This document shows positions 7,933 through 16,030 of a stretch of DNA of 37,805 bases, piece by piece (the stretch's first letter is position 1; every line of letters starts with the position of its first letter). Origin of the DNA: SXIZ01 sp040079795 (lineage in GTDB: Bacteria > Pseudomonadota > Gammaproteobacteria > Methylococcales > Methylomonadaceae); NCBI GenBank assembly GCA_040079795.1, contig JBEBJQ010000039.1:1-37805 (forward strand). The letters are read 5' to 3'. A model generated the notes under the pieces. It did not search any database and had not been told where the DNA came from. It saw nothing but the letters and a program-made list of their open reading frames with translations. The translations under genes were made by a program, and so were the position numbers.

Positions 7933-9678
7933 TTACTCGTTTATTTCTGAAAGTTTTAATAATTCCATATGCGTCACAGCAGCACTGATTTGTAAGGTTT
8001 TATTTAAACGAAATTGTAGATGGTTTTGCTTGCCACGGATATTCACAGTGTCCCCCTGTTTAAAAGCACTGTTGTTGTAGATAAGGCTATCCAGTTGTTT
8101 AAGGGATTTGACTCCGGGCAGAAATATTGCCCAAAAGCCCTGGGTTGGTTGCAGTGGGTTGGATACAAAAACCAGCTCTGACTCAAAACTGATCACTTCA
8201 ACGCCTAAGTGTAATTGTTGGTCGGGTAATTGGTTGATTCTACGGATTAGACCGACCTCTGTGCGTTCAGATTTATGGATGATGATTGCAATAATGTCCC
8301 CAATCTTAACTTGGGTGGTCGGTAGTTTTGCGATTAAGCCATAGCCCTTGGCACAGCTATCCTGCATTTCAAATTGAGAGACAACGGTTTTAGTTGTATG
8401 GGGGGCGTTGGGAGGCTGCGCTGTTGCTGTATGCGTGGGTTGTTCAGGTTCAAAATTGAATAATTTGGTAAGCGGCTCGTTCTGCTTAAGTTCATGCTTA
8501 AGTTCATGCTTAACGGCATTCCGCATTTGATATGCAATTTCTTCGCCGATGGGTATTAAATCAAATTGGGTTTTTTGGGCATTGTTGAATAATCCGCTAT
8601 CAGGTTTAGTTTTTATGGCTCCTTCTGCTATTGTTTTGTTTTTTGATTGGGATTGTAAATAATCAATTAAGTTTTTTAAACCCACTATGCCCTTAAATTT
8701 AGCCTGTTCGGAAATGCGGGTAAATTTTCTTTTGCGTGCCAGGCCCAGGTTATTTAAAGCCCGTAAGAATGCCTCATGATTGATTGAGCGTATGGCATTA
8801 TCTCCAAAGGATTGTTCTGAGGCATTAAGGGTCTGCTGTAAACTGTCATACATATTTTTGGCAATGCTAACCGTTGTGATAAACCGTTCTGATAAGTCGT
8901 CCCGGACGTCGGCGGGATTGATTTTTTGTGGCGGCAAATCTTGGTTTAAATTAAACATGCACACGACGGGTTGCCATTTTTCCTGATAATTGGCGAGAAT
9001 GCGGGCTGCCGCTGAGGCATCCGATAAATAATTAAACAACATCAGGATGTCGCGGCACCGAAATTGCTGGGTATCGCATAGATTAAAAATCAAAAGATGC
9101 TTAAATAATTTGGTAATACTTTCGTTACTACGTCCATTCCAGGTTATTAAAATATCAGTTAGATTGGCCTGTTCTGCGCGTGCATAAAGTTCATAGCAGA
9201 TGGCCCAAAAACCGTGCATGGGCAATTTGTAACTTAAGGATATATGTAGTAAGGCTTGTAGCAGCGCATCCAAGCTTAAATACAATAATCCGGCTTGCTG
9301 CTTTTTATTTAAGTTGCCCGATTTTAATTTGCATTGCCGCAATGATCGTGCCAGATGCATGAAAGTCCATACGATCAGCTCAACATTCCGGGTTGCCTGA
9401 TTATCAAGGGGTAAGCTCGAATCTATATAGGTTTTTTGTAGGGTTTTTACGATTAGTGGAAAAAACTGCCGGATTTTATCTAATAACTTAATTTTTAATG
9501 CTATTTTAATGTCGGCTTGGTTAAAAGCATCAATTGCTTGTAGAATTTTTTCAGCCGCAAGTGCAGGATCTAATGCAGGTAATGAATTTAACCAGTCTTC
9601 CAATTGCTTTTCGTCAGGGACAAAATGCAAGGGGACGATTTCTCTGATAGGTAAATCTCTAAATCTCTGATTTTTCAT
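7933..9678 (-). CDS. Large protein with PilZ-like C-terminal domain
   Basis: A 581-residue protein whose specific function I do not recognise. The first about 330 residues are predicted mostly helical, without signal peptide or membrane segments, so it should be cytoplasmic. A low-complexity linker (about 390-440) carries a duplicated HELK and Pro/Thr-rich sequence. The last about 140 residues resemble a PilZ fold: DSCAKGYGL matches the (D/N)xSxxG motif and is followed by beta-strand patterns ending in LHLGVEVIS. The upstream RxxxR motif that clamps c-di-GMP is not obvious, so binding may be lost or altered. It is convergent with the eptA-like gene. Regulation by c-di-GMP is inferred only. 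Confidence 0.6.
   Translation of the reverse strand: MKNQRFRDLPIREIVPLHFVPDEKQLEDWLNSLPALDPALAAEKILQAIDAFNQADIKIALKIKLLDKIRQFFPLIVKTLQKTYIDSSLPLDNQATRNVELIVWTFMHLARSLRQCKLKSGNLNKKQQAGLLYLSLDALLQALLHISLSYKLPMHGFWAICYELYARAEQANLTDILITWNGRSNESITKLFKHLLIFNLCDTQQFRCRDILMLFNYLSDASAAARILANYQEKWQPVVCMFNLNQDLPPQKINPADVRDDLSERFITTVSIAKNMYDSLQQTLNASEQSFGDNAIRSINHEAFLRALNNLGLARKRKFTRISEQAKFKGIVGLKNLIDYLQSQSKNKTIAEGAIKTKPDSGLFNNAQKTQFDLIPIGEEIAYQMRNAVKHELKHELKQNEPLTKLFNFEPEQPTHTATAQPPNAPHTTKTVVSQFEMQDSCAKGYGLIAKLPTTQVKIGDIIAIIIHKSERTEVGLIRRINQLPDQQLHLGVEVISFESELVFVSNPLQPTQGFWAIFLPGVKSLKQLDSLIYNNSAFKQGDTVNIRGKQNHLQFRLNKTLQISAAVTHMELLKLSEINE
8485..8508. repeat. In-frame 12-bp tandem duplication
   Basis: cttaagttcatg occurs twice in direct tandem, followed by a partial third copy (cttaa). 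On the minus strand it encodes repeated HELK units in the linker of the PilZ-like protein. Because the unit is a multiple of three, copy-number change would not shift the frame. Confidence 0.8.
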
Positions 9679-10108
9679 TTTTATTACATCTAGTTTAATG
9701 TGCGGTAGCCTTCATTTTAGCCATTAAAATATTATTTTACAGTCCATCCCAGATGTTAGTGTAGCCTAACAAGCAGATTTTATGTAGGGTGTATTTTCAA
9801 ATAGTTCAAAATAGTAAAAGCACAAAATCACAACGTTACCAAGCCATTACAGGTTATTGTAGGATTGTTCATTATAAAAAAACTATTTTAATGCGTCAGG
9901 GGGTAGGTACTGGGTGTGCCGATGTTTTTAGTTTAAGGCTGATTTGGCAATATCTGAAAAGTGTTTAATTTAGCATAGGCTATTGTCGTCTTATTGTTTT
10001 TAAGGGTAAACAAACGTAAAATGCCCGGTTGATTTAGGGTCGGATCTCCCGAGATATAAACCTAAAATATAAAATCTATTATTAACATTTAAGTAACAAG
10101 GAATAAAC
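9679..10108. other. Divergent intergenic region upstream of serine-cycle operon
   Basis: About 430 AT-rich bases between the PilZ-like gene and mcl, which diverge. The mcl start has an AAGGA ribosome-binding site at about 10098. The region should contain the promoters of both genes, and possibly operators for a serine-cycle regulator, but I find no confident promoter pair, RNA gene or ORF. Confidence 0.4.
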
Positions 10109-11065
10109 GTGAGTCACACACTTTATCAAGCGAACGTGCAACGGGTTCAACGTTGTGAACTGGCTGTTCCCGGATCTAACCCTGATATGTTTGAAAAAGC
10201 CCTGAAAAGTGGTGTGGATTTCATTTTTCTTGATCTCGAAGATGCGGTTGCTCCAGATGATAAGTTGCAAGCGCGTAAAAATATCATCCAGGCCATTAAC
10301 GATTTGGATTGGGAGGGGCATGGCATTACTATTTCTGTGCGTATCAATGGCTTGGATACTCAATACATGGTGCGTGATGTGGTAGATTTGGTTGAGCAAT
10401 GCGGTGCTAAATTAAAAACAGTGTTGATTCCAAAAGTTGGGGTTTATGCGGATGTTTACATGGTTGAAGCGATGCTTAACCAACTGGAAATGCAGCAAGG
10501 CTTGAAAAATAAAATTGGTATTGAATGCCTGATCGAAACTGCTCTAGGCATGGCGAATGTGGAAGATATAGCAAAACAGGGTGCATTAGGCGGTCGCTTG
10601 GAAGCTTTACATTTTGGGGTTGCGGATTATGCGGCCAGCAATCGTGCGCGGACCACCAATATCGGCGGTTTAAATCCTGATTATCCCGGTGATCAATGGC
10701 ATGCTGCCATCAGTCGTATGACGGTTGCTTGCCGTGCCTATGGCTTACGCCCTATCGATGGGCCTTTTGGAGATTTTAAAGATCCGGAAGGCTATAAACA
10801 AGCGGCTAGAAGGGCTGCTGCATTGGGTTGTGAAGGTAAATGGGCGATTCATCCCAGCCAGGTTGAATTAGCCAATGAAGTATTTACACCGCCGGAAGCT
10901 GAAGTCAATAAAGCCAAGCGTATTCTGGAAGCTTTAAAGGAAGCCGCAGCACAGGGTAAAGGTGCCGCTGCGTTAGATGGCCGATTAATTGATGCTGCTT
11001 CTGAAAAAATGGCCAGTAATGTGGTTAAAGCCAGCGAAGCGATTGCTGCAAAAACTAAAAAATAA
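10109..11065 (+). CDS. mcl: Malyl-CoA lyase (HpcH/CitE family)
   Basis: A 318-residue lyase expected to split malyl-CoA into glyoxylate and acetyl-CoA in the serine cycle. The CitE-like TIM barrel is marked by FLDLEDAVAPDDK (Mg ligand and acidic residues), the SVRINGLDTQ strand with the conserved Arg, LIPKVG, and IECLIETALGM with a metal-binding Glu. The helical tail after residue 260 (RILEALKEAAAQGKGAAALD) matches malyl-CoA lyases and related beta-methylmalyl-CoA lyases. The start is GTG with AAGGA just upstream. It is followed after 70 bases by mtkA and mtkB, the enzymes that make its substrate, which strongly supports malyl-CoA as the substrate rather than citramalyl-CoA or citrate lyase use. 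Confidence 0.92.
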   Translation: MSHTLYQANVQRVQRCELAVPGSNPDMFEKALKSGVDFIFLDLEDAVAPDDKLQARKNIIQAINDLDWEGHGITISVRINGLDTQYMVRDVVDLVEQCGAKLKTVLIPKVGVYADVYMVEAMLNQLEMQQGLKNKIGIECLIETALGMANVEDIAKQGALGGRLEALHFGVADYAASNRARTTNIGGLNPDYPGDQWHAAISRMTVACRAYGLRPIDGPFGDFKDPEGYKQAARRAAALGCEGKWAIHPSQVELANEVFTPPEAEVNKAKRILEALKEAAAQGKGAAALDGRLIDAASEKMASNVVKASEAIAAKTKK

Positions 11066-11135
11066 GATGGGTAAGTTGGGGGTGTTTAGCTAATCCCATC
11101 TACAATACTTTTTTAATATAGTCACTAGAGGTGCT

Positions 11136-12320
11136 ATGGATATTCATGAGTATCAGGCAAAAGAAATTTTAAGCGGTTACGGCGTAAAAATTGCCGAAGG
11201 CGGTTTGGCTTATAGCCCATCCGATGCGGTGCAGCGGGCGCGTGAAATCGGCGGGCATATCTGGGCGGTTAAAGCACAGATCCATTCGGGTGCGCGTGGT
11301 AAGGCGGGAGGCATTAAAATTTGTAAAACCCATGATGAAGTCGAAGCTGCTGCTGAAGCCCTACTCGGTAAGCGTTTGGTTACGCATCAAACCGGTGCTG
11401 CGGGGAAGGTCTGCGCCAGATTGTACGTGGAAGCCGGGACTGAGATCGCCCAGGAATTGTATTTTTGTTTTTTAGTGGACCGTAGCTCGGAGCGTATTGT
11501 GATGGTCGGCTCAGCAGAAGGCGGCATGGATATTGAAGATTTAGCCCTGAATAGACCGGAAGCGATTACCAAAATATACATTGAGCCGGCGGTCGGTTTG
11601 CAAGATTATCAAGCGCGTGAAATGGCTTTTGCTTTGGGTTTAAGCACAGAAATCATGAGCCATGCGGTTAAAACCATTCGGGGGTGTTATCGCGCTTTAC
11701 GTGACCTGGATGTCAGTATGTTGGAGATTAACCCTTTAGTCGTTACCAAAAGTGGCGAGTTGATGGCGCTGGATGCCAAAATGGGTTTTGATGACAATGC
11801 TTTATTCCGGCAGCAAAAAATTTCGGAATTACGCGATAAAACCCAGGAAGATCCCCGCGAAATGGCTGCTGCTGATCGTGGCTTAAGTTATGTTGGCTTG
11901 GATGGTGACATTGGCTGCATGATCAATGGCGCTGGTTTGGCGATGGCGACTATGGACATGATTAAGCTGGCAGGCGGCGAACCCGCTAACTTTTTGGATG
12001 TCGGTGGCGGCGCTTCGGCTGAACGTACCGAAAAAGCCTTTCGTTTAGTATTGGCGGACAAAGGCGTAAAAGCCATGTTAGTCAATATCTTTGCCGGTAT
12101 TAACCGCTGCGATTGGATTGCCGAAGGGGTCGTGCAAGCGGTCAGAAAAATTGACCTGCAAATTCCATTGATAGTGAGATTGTCAGGAACAAACGTGGAA
12201 GAAGGGCGGCGCATTATTGCGGAAAGCGGTTTACCGATTATTACTGCCGATACACTCGCTGAAGCCGCTGAAAAAGCCGTGCAGGCGCGTAATGAAGTTG
12301 TGGCAAGAGAACAAGGCTAA
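11136..12320 (+). CDS. mtkA: Malate--CoA ligase (malate thiokinase) beta subunit
   Basis: A 394-residue ATP-grasp subunit homologous to succinyl-CoA synthetase SucC. With MtkB it forms malyl-CoA from malate, CoA and ATP. The N-terminus MDIHEYQAKEIL is the classic start of the family; the ATP-grasp core includes KAQIHSGARGKAGG (phosphate-binding loop), LEINPLVV and the GGGASAER power-helix region near 290. The MtkA/SucC choice is made by context: mcl lies 70 bases upstream, mtkB 10 bases downstream, and no other TCA genes are nearby. A strong AGAGGTG ribosome-binding site precedes the ATG. Length is close to SucC and reported MtkA proteins. Confidence 0.92.
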   Translation: MDIHEYQAKEILSGYGVKIAEGGLAYSPSDAVQRAREIGGHIWAVKAQIHSGARGKAGGIKICKTHDEVEAAAEALLGKRLVTHQTGAAGKVCARLYVEAGTEIAQELYFCFLVDRSSERIVMVGSAEGGMDIEDLALNRPEAITKIYIEPAVGLQDYQAREMAFALGLSTEIMSHAVKTIRGCYRALRDLDVSMLEINPLVVTKSGELMALDAKMGFDDNALFRQQKISELRDKTQEDPREMAAADRGLSYVGLDGDIGCMINGAGLAMATMDMIKLAGGEPANFLDVGGGASAERTEKAFRLVLADKGVKAMLVNIFAGINRCDWIAEGVVQAVRKIDLQIPLIVRLSGTNVEEGRRIIAESGLPIITADTLAEAAEKAVQARNEVVAREQG

Positions 12321-12330
12321 AGGGTTATCA

Positions 12331-13218
12331 ATGGCAATTTTAATTAACGAAACAACACGCATTGTCGTACAAGGCTTTACCGGTAAAATCGGCAGTTTTC
12401 ATGCCCAGGATATGATCAATTACGGCTCTAAAGTCGTTGGCGGGATCACCCCTGGTAAGGGTGGGCAAACCCATTTGGGCTTACCGGTTTTTAATACCGT
12501 CAAAGAAGCGGTTAATCAGGCAGGCGCAGAAGCCAGCATTATTTTTGTACCCCCGGCCTTTGCAGCCGATTCGATTATGGAAGCCGCCGATGCGGGTATC
12601 AAATATTGTGTGGCGATTACGGACGGCATTCCGACCCAAGACATGATGACCGTGAAAAATTTTTTACGGCGCTTTCCCAAAGAAAAACGGATGGTTCTAA
12701 CCGGCCCTAACTGTGCGGGAACGATTAGTCCGGGCCGTTCTATGCTTGGTATTATGCCGGGCCATATTTATAAGCAGGGACATGTTGGTATCGTCGGACG
12801 TTCAGGCACATTGGGCTATGAAGCCGCTGATCAGCTGAAAGCCTTGGGGATTGGTATTTCAACTTCAGTGGGTATTGGTGGTGATCCGATTAACGGCAGC
12901 TCGCACCGGGACATTCTGGAAAAATTTGAACAAGATCCCGAGACTAAAATAGTGGTGATGATCGGTGAAATCGGCGGCCCGCAAGAAGTTGAAGCTGGCA
13001 TGTATGCAAAAGAGCATATGACCAAGCCCTTAGTAGCTTACATTGCAGGCTTGACTGCGCCAGAAGGCCGTCGTATGGGTCATGCAGGGGCTATTATCTC
13101 TTCTGCGGGAGAAAGTGCTGCTGAAAAAGTAGCCATACTCAAATCTTTGGGTGTACATATATGTCCTACACCTTCTGCCTTTGGCGAAACCGTAGCCGCT
13201 GTTTTGGCTAAGTTGTAA
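12331..13218 (+). CDS. mtkB: Malate--CoA ligase (malate thiokinase) alpha subunit
   Basis: A 295-residue SucD-like subunit carrying the CoA site and the phospho-histidine. GFTGKIGSFHAQDMI near the N-terminus is the CoA/Rossmann region, GPNCAGTISPG is conserved, and H251 in MGHAGAII corresponds to the active-site His phosphorylated during catalysis. I chose the ATG at 12331 because the reading frame upstream of it runs through the mtkA 3' end and lacks family similarity; AGGG lies 7 bases before it. It is 10 bases after mtkA, suggesting translational coupling, and is the last gene before a strong terminator. MtkA and MtkB together with Mcl give the malate-to-glyoxylate arm of the serine cycle. 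Confidence 0.92.
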   Translation: MAILINETTRIVVQGFTGKIGSFHAQDMINYGSKVVGGITPGKGGQTHLGLPVFNTVKEAVNQAGAEASIIFVPPAFAADSIMEAADAGIKYCVAITDGIPTQDMMTVKNFLRRFPKEKRMVLTGPNCAGTISPGRSMLGIMPGHIYKQGHVGIVGRSGTLGYEAADQLKALGIGISTSVGIGGDPINGSSHRDILEKFEQDPETKIVVMIGEIGGPQEVEAGMYAKEHMTKPLVAYIAGLTAPEGRRMGHAGAIISSAGESAAEKVAILKSLGVHICPTPSAFGETVAAVLAKL

Positions 13219-13234
13219 ACTCCCGGAATCCGTT

Positions 13235-13274
13235 AAAAAAGCCGCTGCCTGTACCTCGGGTAAGCGGCTTTTTT
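13235..13274 (+). terminator. Rho-independent terminator of mcl-mtkAB
   Basis: Arms aaaaaagccgct (13235-13246) and agcggctttttt (13263-13274) form a perfect 12-bp stem with a 16-base loop, followed by gtgc. It begins 16 bases after the mtkB stop and ends the serine-cycle transcript, so the next gene is probably transcribed separately. Confidence 0.92.
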
Positions 13275-13351
13275 GTGCTTGGATTAAGTTGAAATTTTAT
13301 TGATCCTACGTCCGGCGAGTGGTACAGAAGAAAAGGATTATATAAACCTTT

Positions 13352-14290
13352 ATGCCTAAAATCATTACCGTAACGGCCAATACTGCTATTGACCATGTTA
13401 TTACAGTTGATAACTTTGCCTTAGGCGGTAATTTTATTGCGCACAGCAGCAGGGAATTCGCCGCAGGCAAAGGTGTTAATGTCGCTAAAGCACTGGAATG
13501 CTTAAGTCAGCCGGTGATTGCCTTAGGGATTGTAGGAGAACAGTCGAAGGGGCTATTTGCAGCGCTTAATTCTCCTTTGCTGCAAACTCATTTAACTGTA
13601 GTAAAGGGCAAAAGCAGAACCAACCTCACCTTGTTATCTATCAATACTGCGCAAGAAACCCACATTAGAACCTCCGGCTACAGGGTAACTAAAACAAACT
13701 GTTTGCAATTGCTTGGAAAAATTAAGGCACAAACTGGGCCAGGCGACATCGTCGTGTTTTCCGGCAGCTTGCCGACCTGTGTGCCAGCGGATTTTTATAA
13801 AACGCTGATTACCCAGTGTCAGTCCCAAGATGCGTTAGCTTTTTTGGATAGCAGTGGCGAGCCCTTAAAAGCAGCTATAAGCGCACAACCCTACTTGATT
13901 AAACCAAATCTTCAGGAATTGGAGGAATTGATGGGTAGAACTTTACCGGATGAGTCAGCTATTATTCAGGCAGCCCAGAACATTATCGCCCAAGGTGTTA
14001 AATACGCAGTGGTTTCCAGAGGCGCTGAAGGTGCGTTGTTGGTGGCTGAAAACCAGGTATTAAAAGGAGCCGTTACCAATAAGTTTGGCGCTATCATCAG
14101 TAGTATCGGCTGTGGTGATGCTATGCTTGCCGGTTTGGCGCTGGCAACATTAAATCAGTGTGATTTAGAATCCACCCTAACATTAGCGATAGCTTGCGGA
14201 ACGGCGAATCTGTTTGCTGTCGAAGCAGGGCGATTTGATAACAATCTGTTGGCAGATATTAGCTTTCAGGTTTGCGTTCAATCGCTATAA
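13352..14290 (+). CDS. PfkB-family sugar kinase (1-phosphofructokinase-like)
   Basis: A 312-residue ribokinase/PfkB-fold kinase. The N-terminal substrate motif is AGKGVNVAKAL (near 45), then VFSGSLP (near 135), the KPNLQELEEL nucleotide/anion segment, SRGAEGALL and the C-terminal catalytic motif GCGDAMLAG, in which the Asp is the base. The pattern fits the hexose-phosphate kinase subfamily (FruK, LacC, PfkB) better than ribokinase. Which sugar phosphate it uses cannot be read from sequence; a 1-phosphofructokinase, 6-phosphofructokinase or tagatose-6-phosphate kinase role are all possible. It is separated from mtkB by a terminator and has its own AAGGA ribosome-binding site. No PTS genes lie nearby, which argues weakly against a classical fructose PTS role. 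Confidence 0.85.
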   Translation: MPKIITVTANTAIDHVITVDNFALGGNFIAHSSREFAAGKGVNVAKALECLSQPVIALGIVGEQSKGLFAALNSPLLQTHLTVVKGKSRTNLTLLSINTAQETHIRTSGYRVTKTNCLQLLGKIKAQTGPGDIVVFSGSLPTCVPADFYKTLITQCQSQDALAFLDSSGEPLKAAISAQPYLIKPNLQELEELMGRTLPDESAIIQAAQNIIAQGVKYAVVSRGAEGALLVAENQVLKGAVTNKFGAIISSIGCGDAMLAGLALATLNQCDLESTLTLAIACGTANLFAVEAGRFDNNLLADISFQVCVQSL

Positions 14291-14369
14291 CGGTTAAAGG
14301 GTTAAAATTTATCTGGTTGTATGTTTTATGGCTTTTACGTTAGTCCCTAATATGCGGTTTACCTCTTTA

Positions 14370-14421
14370 GGGTTGGGTGAAATTCGGCACTTCTATCAAA
14401 CCAGCAACCCGCGCTTTTTTT
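14370..14421 (+). terminator. Weak terminator candidate after PfkB-family gene
   Basis: gggttg (14370-14375) pairs with caaccc (14405-14410) across a 29-base loop, followed by gcgc and a seven-T run (14415-14421). The long loop makes it weak, but the T-tract and position 80 bases past the kinase stop fit a terminator. Confidence 0.35.
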
Positions 14422-14667
14422 CAAGCTAGGTGTCAGATTAAGTCTGAACTATTACGCATAAAGGTTTTCTGCATGACCTTTTTTAAAAATCTTCCGGTTA
14501 CCTTATCGTTTATGCTATGGTTTTTTTCTAAACTGTTTCTTTGAATGCCGTTTTTACTACCTATCGGTAACTCTGCCCGGCTTTTCCAGTAACCTCTGCT
14601 ATGTGCTGAAACACAGCCGCCCAATCTAATGCAAAAATCCCTGCAATATTCGTATGCTTATTGTTTT

Positions 14668-14719
14668 ACCCTGCAAAAATGGTAGGGAATGCTGCTGGAG
14701 CATACCAATTTTGCGGGGT
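14668..14719. repeat. Long imperfect hairpin in intergenic region
   Basis: The arms are 14668-14684 and 14703-14719. They pair over 17 positions with one G-U and one mismatch, leaving an 18-base loop; tttta follows the right arm. The surrounding 14291-14892 has no convincing gene. The hairpin may be a terminator, the end of a small RNA or a relic of a mobile repeat. Confidence 0.5.
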
Positions 14720-14797
14720 TTTAGCGTGAGGGTATTTTTTTATTGGGTGGCTTTTCATTTTATGTAACAAAATTAGCGGGATAGTGAAAATTTTAAT

Positions 14798-14814
14798 TTG
14801 GCATGCTTAGTGCT
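14798..14814 (+). promoter_or_regulatory. Candidate sigma54 (RpoN) promoter
   Basis: TTGGCATG-CTTA-GTGCT fits the -24/-12 consensus TTGGCACG-N4-TTGCT with two mismatches. The invariant GG (14800-14801) and GC (14812-14813) are exactly 10 bases apart. It would place the transcript start near 14825, about 68 bases before the ATG of the secreted protein at 14893. No RpoN activator gene is adjacent. Confidence 0.5.
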
Positions 14815-14835
14815 TTTGGTTGAATGTAACCTGAA

Positions 14836-14875
14836 GCGCTAGTATTGGGCGTTAGGCTCTATAGATAGTTATCTT
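14836..14875 (+). promoter_or_regulatory. Two-part motif shared with 31177-31262
   Basis: Block one (14836-14853) reads gcgctagtattgggcgtt and block two (14861-14875) atagatagttatctt. Both recur in the same order upstream of the secreted hydrolase gene (16/18 and 13/15 identical), there separated by 53 instead of 7 bases. This copy lies downstream of the predicted sigma54 start, so it may act as an RNA element or an operator. Confidence 0.4.
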
Positions 14876-14892
14876 GAAGGGTGGAGTGGGAA

Positions 14893-15264
14893 ATGAAAAA
14901 ATTTATCTATGCCTATTTTTTAGGGGCGATGTTGATTCTAAGTGCGCCGGTTTTTGCAGAAAATCACGCGGCGAATATATCTATTAGCAGCGATGGCAGA
15001 GGGGTGGACAACGACGCGATAAATACTTTGCGGAATATTATCGGGGAAGCTATTGGTAACGAGACTGTCGATACTTTTATTGTATATAGTCCCAGGATGG
15101 ACGGCCCTATCTTTATAGAAGGTGGAATATCGGTTTGCGCTGAAGCGGGTTTTAGTGCGACAGAGAAGCAACTTGAAAAGCTGCTAAAGCAATTAGGGGC
15201 AATTCATCCTAAGTCAGGTTCCTTTATGAATGTGGAATTTGTGACGGGGTGTGAAAAAAAATAA
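14893..15264 (+). CDS. Small exported two-cysteine protein, unknown
   Basis: A 123-residue protein I do not recognise. It begins with a clear signal peptide (MKKFIYAYFLGAMLILSAPVFA) with likely cleavage after A22, so the mature form of about 100 residues is periplasmic or secreted. Two Cys remain (C82 and C120), spaced for a possible disulfide. The mature part shows alternating strands (ANISISSDG, TFIVYSPRMDGPIFIEGG) and one helix (TEKQLEKLLKQLG), a compact alpha/beta pattern. I chose the ATG at 14893 rather than GTG at 14881 because GGAG sits between them as the ribosome-binding site. It is preceded by a sigma54-like promoter and followed by two further exported proteins, though 228 bases separate it from the next. 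Confidence 0.7.
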   Translation: MKKFIYAYFLGAMLILSAPVFAENHAANISISSDGRGVDNDAINTLRNIIGEAIGNETVDTFIVYSPRMDGPIFIEGGISVCAEAGFSATEKQLEKLLKQLGAIHPKSGSFMNVEFVTGCEKK

Positions 15265-15492
15265 CAGTTCTGCTCTTTATAGATTAAGGATTTTTTCGTT
15301 TGGATGAGTCGGTTTAAAGCGTTTGAAAACACTATCAAGGCATCCGGTCTATTAGATTACTTGATTAATTAATGGTGAACACATTGAGTGTTGTTAATTA
15401 TTTTAAAGGGATAGCTTTACGATTTATGAACTAGGTATTAAGCGTTTTAGCTTAATAAATTTATATTACTGATGTTATGGAGAAATAAACAT

Positions 15493-15978
15493 ATGAAATT
15501 TTTATTCTGGAAACTGTTTTTGATTGTCTCGTTGATAGGAATGTCATTAAGTTATAAGGCATGCGCTGCTGATCAGTTTTCTCACACAGTGCTGAAATTG
15601 CCTTATGAGCCACAAAACTCAAGCCCTTGGGGTAAGGTTATTAATACGTGGGCAGAATGGTCGGCGTTTTACGGGGAGTTATTGGATGCTAATCAGCCAA
15701 CACCGTTTTCTATCGCATTGCCTGAAATAGATTTTGACCAGTATACATTGGTTGCAGGAGGTGTCGGCGTTAAGAGCAGCGGTGGTTATGTCGTATCCGT
15801 GGCGAGTGTGGATGAGGTTGAGGACTCTGTCTATATTCATGTCCTTAATGTGAGCCCTGGAGCGGGTTGCCCTGTTACGTTAATGGTTAAATATCCTTCT
15901 ACTGCGATTTTAATCAAAAAAGCCACTAAGCCTATCAGGTTTTTTGTTACAAATGTCACGAGCGAATGTCCAGTCTAG
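15493..15978 (+). CDS. Exported PrcB C-terminal domain-like protein
   Basis: A 161-residue protein with a signal peptide (MKFLFWKLFLIVSLIGMSLS...ACAA, cleavage near residue 26). The mature part has the PrcB_C-type pattern: a Trp-containing region (WAEWSAFYGEL), YTLVAGGVGVKSSGGYVVSV with the conserved GGY turn, then a long strand, a Pro-Gly turn (VSPGAGCPV) and TAILIKKATKPIRF. PrcB was named as a protease-complex lipoprotein of Treponema, but most homologs are stand-alone and uncharacterised, so no protease role is claimed. Two Cys near the C-terminus could be bridged. Start chosen for TGGAG 10 bases upstream of ATG 15493. It lies 52 bases before the large propeller gene, likely in one transcript. 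Confidence 0.65.
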   Translation: MKFLFWKLFLIVSLIGMSLSYKACAADQFSHTVLKLPYEPQNSSPWGKVINTWAEWSAFYGELLDANQPTPFSIALPEIDFDQYTLVAGGVGVKSSGGYVVSVASVDEVEDSVYIHVLNVSPGAGCPVTLMVKYPSTAILIKKATKPIRFFVTNVTSECPV

Positions 15979-16030
15979 TATGAGTTGCTGCTAGTGAAAA
16001 ATATTTATAGAATTATATGGGGGCAAAATT

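Noticed and set aside
12217..12330. Longer mtkB N-terminus
   Set aside because: The 38 extra codons lie inside mtkA in another frame and do not resemble SucD/MtkB; ATG 12331 starts the family sequence.
14433..14624. 63-codon minus-strand frame in the gap after the PfkB-family gene
   Set aside because: No ribosome-binding site, low-complexity basic composition and no family resemblance; likely chance.
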